Shown in pieces: positions 57,686 through 64,000 of a stretch of 64,000 bases of DNA (position 1 is its first letter; each line of letters begins with the position of its first letter). Location: the NCBI GenBank assembly GCA_902545405.1, contig CACCFT010000001.1, positions 124,001 through 188,000 on the forward strand, written 5' to 3'. The position numbers and the translations under genes were made by a program. The notes below the pieces were generated by a model that did no database searches, was not told the DNA's origin, and worked only from the letters and a program-made list of their open reading frames with translations. This stretch comes from an uncultured Pelagibacteraceae bacterium. Lineage in GTDB: Bacteria > Pseudomonadota > Alphaproteobacteria > Pelagibacterales > Pelagibacteraceae.

Positions 57686-57714
57686 CTTTTACTTCAAAGC
57701 AATTTATATGTCAA
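57686..57714 (-). promoter_or_regulatory. Putative promoter for the SAM-II/metX transcript
   Basis: Reverse strand TTGACA (57714-57709) - 17 nt - TAAAAG (57691-57686), immediately upstream of the aptamer. Confidence 0.5.
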
Positions 57715-57776
57715 ATATTGTTGAATTAATTATTGTTTTATCCAGTTAAAAGACTATTTATAGTGAAATATTTACT

Positions 57777-58859
57777 ATGACATTGCTAAGATTTAAAAAC
57801 ATAAAATTACAGAGTTATAAACCAGGAAAATCCTTATTGGCTGGTAATAAAAATATTATTAAGTTATCCGCAAATGAGTCTGCCTTAGGAGTTAGTAAAA
57901 ATGTCGAAAAAATTGTTAAGTCTAAATTTGATATATCAAAATATCCAGATAGTAAATTTTCAGAGCTTACACAAAAAATATCAAAAAAGTATAATTGTGA
58001 CAAATCCAAGATAATTTGTGGCTCAGGTTCTGACGAAGTAATTCAAATGCTTTGTCAATTGTTCCTTAGAGAAAATGATGAAGTTGTTGTTCCTCAGTAC
58101 AGTTTCCTCATGTATAGGATATACTCCAAAATCGTTGGAGCAAATGTAAAATTAGCTAAAGAAATTAATTTTAAAGTTTCAGTTAAAGAAATTCTTAAAA
58201 AGACATCAAAAAAAACAAAAATTGTTTTTATTGCAAATCCAAATAATCCAACAGGCACTTATTTAACAAAAAACGAGCTATTAGACTTAAGGAGAAGATT
58301 AAATAAAAATATTTTATTGGTTGTTGATGATGCATATTTTGAATATATGCAGAATAAGGATTACAAATCTGGAATTGAGTTATTTAAAAACTCTAAAAAT
58401 GTATTTATTTTAAGAACATTTTCAAAAATCTATGGTCTAGCTTCATTAAGGATAGGCTGGGGATACGGTGATAAATCTATAATTAAAGAATTATATAAAA
58501 TTAAACCACCTTTTAACGTAAATAAATTTGCTCAAATTTGTGCTGTTGAATCACTTAAAGACAATAAATTTGTTAAAAAGTCAGTAATACATAATCTTAA
58601 ATGGTGCAAAAAAATTAAAAATGAGATGTTAAAATATAATATTGGTACAAACAAAATATCTGGAAATTTCTTTTTATTAGATTTCAAAAAAGCAAAATTT
58701 ACCGCAGATACAACTTTAAAAAAATTACAGAAATATGGAATTATACTAAGAGAAATGAATTCATATGGCATAAAAAATTGTCTAAGACTTACAATTGGCA
58801 ACACAAAAGAAAACCAAATATTCCTTAAAAGAATGAATACTATTTTTAAAAATGTTTAA
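57777..58859 (+). CDS. hisC: Histidinol-phosphate / aromatic aminotransferase
   Basis: IKLSANESALGVS; FIANPNNPTGTYLTKNEL; FSKIYGLASLRIGWGYGD PLP-Lys region. Confidence 0.9.
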   Translation: MTLLRFKNIKLQSYKPGKSLLAGNKNIIKLSANESALGVSKNVEKIVKSKFDISKYPDSKFSELTQKISKKYNCDKSKIICGSGSDEVIQMLCQLFLRENDEVVVPQYSFLMYRIYSKIVGANVKLAKEINFKVSVKEILKKTSKKTKIVFIANPNNPTGTYLTKNELLDLRRRLNKNILLVVDDAYFEYMQNKDYKSGIELFKNSKNVFILRTFSKIYGLASLRIGWGYGDKSIIKELYKIKPPFNVNKFAQICAVESLKDNKFVKKSVIHNLKWCKKIKNEMLKYNIGTNKISGNFFLLDFKKAKFTADTTLKKLQKYGIILREMNSYGIKNCLRLTIGNTKENQIFLKRMNTIFKNV

Positions 58860-59745
58860 TAATATTCTTATTATTGGTTGTGGTTTGATAGGCTCATCAA
58901 TATTAAAGGCTTCAATACAAAGAAAAATTTCTAAAAATTTTTTTGTATTTGAAAAATCTAAAAAATATAAATCTATTATTAAAAAATTTAACAATAAAAT
59001 TAATTTTTTAACAAGGTTAGATAAAAATTTAAATAAAATTGATCTTGTGATTTTAAGCACTCCTATGAGTGAATATCCTAAATTTTTTTCGTCATTAAAT
59101 AAAAATCTCAATCATAATTCAATTATAACTGACGTTGGTTCGACAAAAAAAAATCTTATTTCTTTAAAAAAAAAAAAATTATCAAAAAATCTTGATTGGG
59201 TTATGAGCCATCCTATCTCAGGATCTGAAGTCAGTGGGCCCGAATATGGTAATGCCAATTTGTTCAAAAACAAATGGTGCATAATAATAAAAGATAAAAA
59301 TGTTCTAAAACAAAAAAAAGTAGAGAGATTTTGGAAATCTTTAGGATCTAAAATAATTATTATGAACCCTGATGAACATGATAAAATTTTTTCAGTCACT
59401 AGCCATCTACCTCACTTGATTGCTTACAATTTAATAAAAACTGCTCAGGATTTTCAGAAAAAAAAGAATAAAAATTTGATTAAATTTAGTGCAGGTGGAT
59501 TAAGAGATTTCTCAAGAATCGCTGCATCCAACGAAATAATGTGGAGAGATATATTTTTTGAGAATAAAACTAATATGATTGAAGCAATAAATCTTTTTTT
59601 GAAAAATTTAAAAGATTTTAAGAAGAATATAAGCAAGAAAGAAAATTCAAAGATAATAAAAAAATTAATCAATTCGAAAGTAGTAAGAAAACAAATAATT
59701 TCTCAAAAGCAAGACATTTCTAAACCTGATTTTGGTCGAGAATAA
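58852..59745 (+). CDS. tyrA: Prephenate dehydrogenase (TyrA/TyrC family)
   Basis: ILIIGCGLIGSSILKASI; TDVGSTKKNLI; HPISGSEVSGPEYGNANLFKNKW; FSAGGLRDFSRIAASNEIMWRDI. Confidence 0.92.
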   Translation: MFNNILIIGCGLIGSSILKASIQRKISKNFFVFEKSKKYKSIIKKFNNKINFLTRLDKNLNKIDLVILSTPMSEYPKFFSSLNKNLNHNSIITDVGSTKKNLISLKKKKLSKNLDWVMSHPISGSEVSGPEYGNANLFKNKWCIIIKDKNVLKQKKVERFWKSLGSKIIIMNPDEHDKIFSVTSHLPHLIAYNLIKTAQDFQKKKNKNLIKFSAGGLRDFSRIAASNEIMWRDIFFENKTNMIEAINLFLKNLKDFKKNISKKENSKIIKKLINSKVVRKQIISQKQDISKPDFGRE

Positions 59746-59746
59746 C

Positions 59747-60493
59747 TTAGATTCTTGTTATTTTTTTTACGTCTAATTTTGCAGTTTCTCTAATTAGTTT
59801 TATAGTTTTTTTTATTGACATTATAATCACTCTTTTTTTTGGACCATAAGCATGAATAAGTTCATTTGTATTGATGCATATAGCAACATGTCCTTTCCAA
59901 AAAATAATATCGCCTTTTTTGAATTTTTTTTTGGATTCTACACCTTTTTTTAATTTAACTTGATCAATTGTATCTCTTGGAAAAAAATTATTATTAAATT
60001 TATAAAATATCTGCAATAGAGCTGAACAATCAATTCCTTCGAATGTTTTTCCTCCCCATTTATATTTACAATTTAGAAAACTTTTAAATATCTTTACAAA
60101 ATCAGAATTTTTTTTTTGGATTGGAAATATGTCTTTTGATCTTAGCCATTTATCTTTTTTATACATAATAAAATTTTGATCTCTTTTTAAAATTTGAATC
60201 TTGCTCGTAAAAGGTAAAAACTTTTTTGATTTCTCTTTTTTATTACCTAAATAAATTCTAGCTTTTAAAATTCCAACTTTGTGAGTTGGATTGAATTTTT
60301 TGTAGCTATCAATTTTTTTTATAAAGCCTGAGTATTTGTCATATGAAGTCTTTATTTTAAAATAATTATTTTTTTTACTAATTATTTTAAAACTCTCACC
60401 GTAGATAAGTTGAGAGCTAATATTAGAGTTCTTCCTTGGTTCCTCTAATATATCAACAATAGGCTCTTTTAAAAAAAAACTATTTTGCACCAA
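59747..60493 (-). CDS. NlpC/P60 family peptidase with N-terminal SH3-like domain
   Basis: CKYKWGGKTFEGIDCSALLQIFYK catalytic Cys block; KKGDIIFWKGHVAICINTNELIHAYG His block; no signal peptide. Confidence 0.88.
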   Translation of the reverse strand: MVQNSFFLKEPIVDILEEPRKNSNISSQLIYGESFKIISKKNNYFKIKTSYDKYSGFIKKIDSYKKFNPTHKVGILKARIYLGNKKEKSKKFLPFTSKIQILKRDQNFIMYKKDKWLRSKDIFPIQKKNSDFVKIFKSFLNCKYKWGGKTFEGIDCSALLQIFYKFNNNFFPRDTIDQVKLKKGVESKKKFKKGDIIFWKGHVAICINTNELIHAYGPKKRVIIMSIKKTIKLIRETAKLDVKKITRI

Positions 60494-61853
60494 TTTTAAT
60501 TTTATTCCTTATAAACCATAAACAAATTAAAGATGGGATAACCATTAAAGTGGTAATTATAAAAAAGGTTCCCCAGTCTCCATTTAGCCAATCAACTAAA
60601 GCACCCGATGAAGAAGCAAGTGTCGTTCTTCCTGCAGTTCCAATTGAAGCTAAAAGTGCATACTGAGTAGCGGTATACGTCCTATCAACTAAAAGAGAGA
60701 TAAAGGCAACGAAAGCAACAGTTGCAAATGCTGCGGATATATCATCAGCAATAACCGCTAAAGCAAACAACCATTCAGATTTTCCTGACCACGCGAGAGC
60801 AGCAAATAATAAATTTGTTGCTGCCATAAATCCACCGGCAACAAACATTGTTTTTATTGTGCCAGCTCTCATAGCAAATATTCCACCTAATAATGTAAAT
60901 ACAACTGTAGTTATCCAGCCTAGAGTTTTAGAGTATATCGCTATTTCACCTTTTGAAAATCCAACCTCTTTATAAAAAACTATGGACATTCTTCCAAGAA
61001 AGGCTTCTCCAATTTTAAAAAGAAAAACAAAGCCTAGGATTCCAACTGCAATTGAGAAACCATTTTTTTTGAAGAAACTAATTATTGGACCTCCTATTGT
61101 ACCAGTAATATAAGCAATAAATTTTGTTATTACATTATTTGATCCAAGTTTTGATTGTATTATTTCGTCTGTTTCTTTTTGTTTGTTTTGCCTATCTGTT
61201 GTTACAGGCTCGTGTATGAACATTAAACCTATATTCATCAGGATTACTACAATACCAAGAACTAAAAAAGTAGTTTGCCAGTAATCTTCAATTCCAATGT
61301 TTTGAAAAAATTCGGCAGTAAACAATGCTATAACACCACCTAACTTATATCCGGTCCACCAACCAACTACAGCCATAGCAGCACCTGCTGCCATAGATTT
61401 TCCTTCATCAGCATTGATTTGTTCAATTCTCAACGCATCAACTGTAATATCTTGTGTAGCCGAAGCAATTGCTATAACTAATCCAACACTAATTAGTAAC
61501 GCCAAATTTTCTGTAGGGTTAATAAAACTCCAAACAATTAAACTAAATAAAATTATAATTTGCATAAGGACAATCCAGCCTCGTCGATGCCCTAATCTTT
61601 TTGTTAAAAATGGAATTTGTATTCTATCAATTATTGGTGCCCACAAATAATTAAAGGCGTACACCCCAAATATTAAACCTGCCCATCCAATAGTTGACCT
61701 ACTTAAACCTTCTTCTTTTAGCCAAAGGCTTAAACTGCTGGCAATTAAAACCCAAGGAAATCCACTAATTGCACCAAGAAGTAATATTCTTAACATTCGA
61801 ATATCCTTGTAAACTAAAATAGATTCCGACCAGGTTTGTTTTTTTTCAAACAT
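60480..61853 (-). CDS. AmpG/PAT-like MFS permease (probable muropeptide transporter)
   Basis: LLGAISGFPWVLIASSLSLWLKEEGLSRSTIGWAGLIFGVYAFNYLWAPIIDRI; ATQDITVDALRIEQI. ORF-track start 61943 lies within trkH; MFEKKQTW at 61853 preferred. Confidence 0.85.
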   Translation of the reverse strand: MFEKKQTWSESILVYKDIRMLRILLLGAISGFPWVLIASSLSLWLKEEGLSRSTIGWAGLIFGVYAFNYLWAPIIDRIQIPFLTKRLGHRRGWIVLMQIIILFSLIVWSFINPTENLALLISVGLVIAIASATQDITVDALRIEQINADEGKSMAAGAAMAVVGWWTGYKLGGVIALFTAEFFQNIGIEDYWQTTFLVLGIVVILMNIGLMFIHEPVTTDRQNKQKETDEIIQSKLGSNNVITKFIAYITGTIGGPIISFFKKNGFSIAVGILGFVFLFKIGEAFLGRMSIVFYKEVGFSKGEIAIYSKTLGWITTVVFTLLGGIFAMRAGTIKTMFVAGGFMAATNLLFAALAWSGKSEWLFALAVIADDISAAFATVAFVAFISLLVDRTYTATQYALLASIGTAGRTTLASSSGALVDWLNGDWGTFFIITTLMVIPSLICLWFIRNKIKIGAK

Positions 61854-63301
61854 TAATATTTTCTCCAAAAAGATGGAATAAATAATACTAGAATTGCAAA
61901 TAATTCCAACCTTCCAAGTATCATTGCAGCACTGAGAACCCATTTAGAAAAATCAGACAGGCTTGAAAAACTTCCGTTAGGACCAATAATATCACCTAAA
62001 CCTGGCCCAACATTTGAAATTGACGTGGCAGCTGCTGAAATTGCTGTAATAAAATTTAATCCAGCAAGCGATAAAAGCGCTGTCACTACAAAAAATATTA
62101 ATATGTAAAGGAATATAAAAGAAATAATTGAGTCCATAAATTTTTCATCCACATTATTATTTTGATATTTAATTTTGAAAATTCCTCGAGGATAAATTAC
62201 TTTTTTCAGCTGGTTTGATATAAATTGATACAAAATTTGAACTCTAAAAATCTTTATTCCACAAGTTGTAGAGCCCGCACACCCCCCAATGAACATTAAA
62301 ATTATGAAATATACTAATGGAAATTGACCCCAATTACTAAAATTTTCTGTAGCATATCCTGTTCCAGTTAAAATAGAAATTATATTAAAGCTAACAGATA
62401 AAAAACTTATCTCGGTTAAGCTTTTATTTATAACAGATAAATAAAAAAACATTAAAAGAATTGAAATAATAACCAAAATTATAAAAGTTTTTATTTGTGT
62501 GTCTTTGAAAAATATTTTCTTATCTCCAGCTAAGTATTTGATGTAACTAATAAAAGGTATACTTCCAAGAATAATAAATATTATTGCATTAATTTCTATT
62601 AACGAACTGTTAAAATAACCTATAGATTCATTATAATTTGCAAAACCTCCGGTCGCTATTGTTGTCATAGCATGCACGATGCTATCAAAAAAACTCATCC
62701 CAAATATAAAATAAAAAAAAGCACAAGTTAAAGTTAATAAGGAATATATAGACAATAATCTCAAAGAAACTTCTTTAGTTTTAGGAAAAATTTTTTCAGA
62801 AGTATCATTAGATGAAATATTGAAAAGTTGCATACCCCCTATATTCATTAAAGGCATTAAAGTGATTGCCATTACGATAATTCCAATACCACCAAACCAC
62901 TGTAACATTCCTCTCCAAAGTAATATCGCTTTAGATGTTTCATTTAGATTCGTGATAATTGTAGATCCTGTTGTTGTAATACCAGACATGCTCTCAAAAA
63001 ACGCATCCGTAAAACTCAAATCCGTACTAGAAAAAATTAAAGGTAAAGAACCAAATATAGCAATACTTAACCACGAAAGTGCTGTGAGCAAAAAGGCTTG
63101 AGGTAAACTTATTTTTTTATCGTGATCATAATTAGAAATAAAAAATAAAAATCCAAAAACAATAGTAACAATCATTGATCCGATAAATCCTGCATCAATT
63201 TGATCAAATATTAATTGAACCAAAATAGGTACAATCATTGAAAGACCTAAAATAATTTGTAAAACCCCTAATGTAAAAAAGACAGTTTTATAATTGGACA
63301 T
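61853..63301 (-). CDS. TrkH-family potassium uptake protein
   Basis: FFESMSGITTTGSTII; ATGGFANYNESIGYF; LTGTGYATENFSNWG; FIGGCAGSTTCGIKIFR. Confidence 0.92.
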   Translation of the reverse strand: MSNYKTVFFTLGVLQIILGLSMIVPILVQLIFDQIDAGFIGSMIVTIVFGFLFFISNYDHDKKISLPQAFLLTALSWLSIAIFGSLPLIFSSTDLSFTDAFFESMSGITTTGSTIITNLNETSKAILLWRGMLQWFGGIGIIVMAITLMPLMNIGGMQLFNISSNDTSEKIFPKTKEVSLRLLSIYSLLTLTCAFFYFIFGMSFFDSIVHAMTTIATGGFANYNESIGYFNSSLIEINAIIFIILGSIPFISYIKYLAGDKKIFFKDTQIKTFIILVIISILLMFFYLSVINKSLTEISFLSVSFNIISILTGTGYATENFSNWGQFPLVYFIILMFIGGCAGSTTCGIKIFRVQILYQFISNQLKKVIYPRGIFKIKYQNNNVDEKFMDSIISFIFLYILIFFVVTALLSLAGLNFITAISAAATSISNVGPGLGDIIGPNGSFSSLSDFSKWVLSAAMILGRLELFAILVLFIPSFWRKY

Positions 63302-63387
63302 TTTGAATGGACATTATTTTATGGTAAATAAATTTCAACTCTATATGAATTATTAAAAAGGCTGATATTAAGGATATTTAAGTAGTT

Positions 63388-64000
63388 GTGATAGACAAAA
63401 CAAATTTTGACAAAACAAACGCCTGGCCATTTGTTGAGGCTAAAAAGCTATTAAGAGAGAGAAAATCGAACATAGAAAAAAAAAATAAAATAGTATTACA
63501 AACTGGTTATGGCCCTAGTGGTCTACCTCATATAGGTACATTTGGAGAAGTTGCAAGGACGACAATGATTGTCAACGCTCTTGATCATTTAACAGATATT
63601 CCTAAGGAAATTATTACATTTTCTGATGATATGGATGGTCTTAGAAAAGTACCTGAAAATGTTCCAAATCAAGAAAAGCTCAAAAATAATCTTCACAAAC
63701 CTTTAACGGATGTTCCTGATCCATTTGAAAAGTTTAGTAGTTTTGGAGAACATAATAATAATATGTTGAAACAATTTCTTGATAATTTTAAATTTAAATA
63801 TTCATTTAAAAGTTCTACAGAACTCTACAAGTCTGGTTATTTTAATGACACCCTAAAATTAGTTCTAGAAAATTATGAAAAAATTATGGAAATAATTCTT
63901 CCAACTTTAGGTAAAGAAAGACAGAAAACCTATTCCCCCTTTTTACCAATATGCCCAGAAACTGGACAAGTTCTTGAAATACCTGTTTTAGAAATTGATT
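63388..64000 (+). CDS. lysK: Lysyl-tRNA synthetase, class I (partial, truncated by window end; GTG start)
   Basis: My translation from GTG 63388: MIDKTNFDKTNAWPFVEAKKLL...IVLQTGYGPSGLPHIGTFGEVARTTMI...ITFSDDMDGLRKVPENVPN, typical class I LysRS. Confidence 0.9.
   Translation, partial: MIDKTNFDKTNAWPFVEAKKLLRERKSNIEKKNKIVLQTGYGPSGLPHIGTFGEVARTTMIVNALDHLTDIPKEIITFSDDMDGLRKVPENVPNQEKLKNNLHKPLTDVPDPFEKFSSFGEHNNNMLKQFLDNFKFKYSFKSSTELYKSGYFNDTLKLVLENYEKIMEIILPTLGKERQKTYSPFLPICPETGQVLEIPVLEID

Overview
This AT-rich, tightly packed window looks like a SAR11/Pelagibacterales (Alphaproteobacteria) chromosome. The basis is protein-level resemblance I recognise (notably DmdA), gene order and streamlining; no database search was run. 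Contents in order: amidase; a TakP-like TRAP transporter whose large permease has a long C-terminal extension; a reverse-strand panE-like / oxalate-CoA-ligase-like / gamma-glutamyltransferase-like cluster; MFS and EamA transporters; an alpha/beta hydrolase; ftsY-dapF divergent from ffh-rpsP-trmD-rplS (no rimM); leuCDB; the DMSP demethylation genes dmdC-dmdB-dmdA; asd; a TCA block sdhCDAB-mmsA-mdh-sucCD-sucAB-lpdA; priA; atpHAGDC; a reverse-strand rplU-rpmA-obg-proBA-nadD-rsfS-ctpA-rppH cluster; gloB-metW-metX; hisC-tyrA; an NlpC/P60-AmpG-TrkH group; and the 5' part of a class I lysyl-tRNA synthetase gene. The two most notable non-coding signals are a compact, apparently pseudoknotted RNA leader directly upstream of ffh and a SAM-II-type riboswitch upstream of metX. 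I saw no CRISPR array, rRNA, tRNA, phage or transposon.
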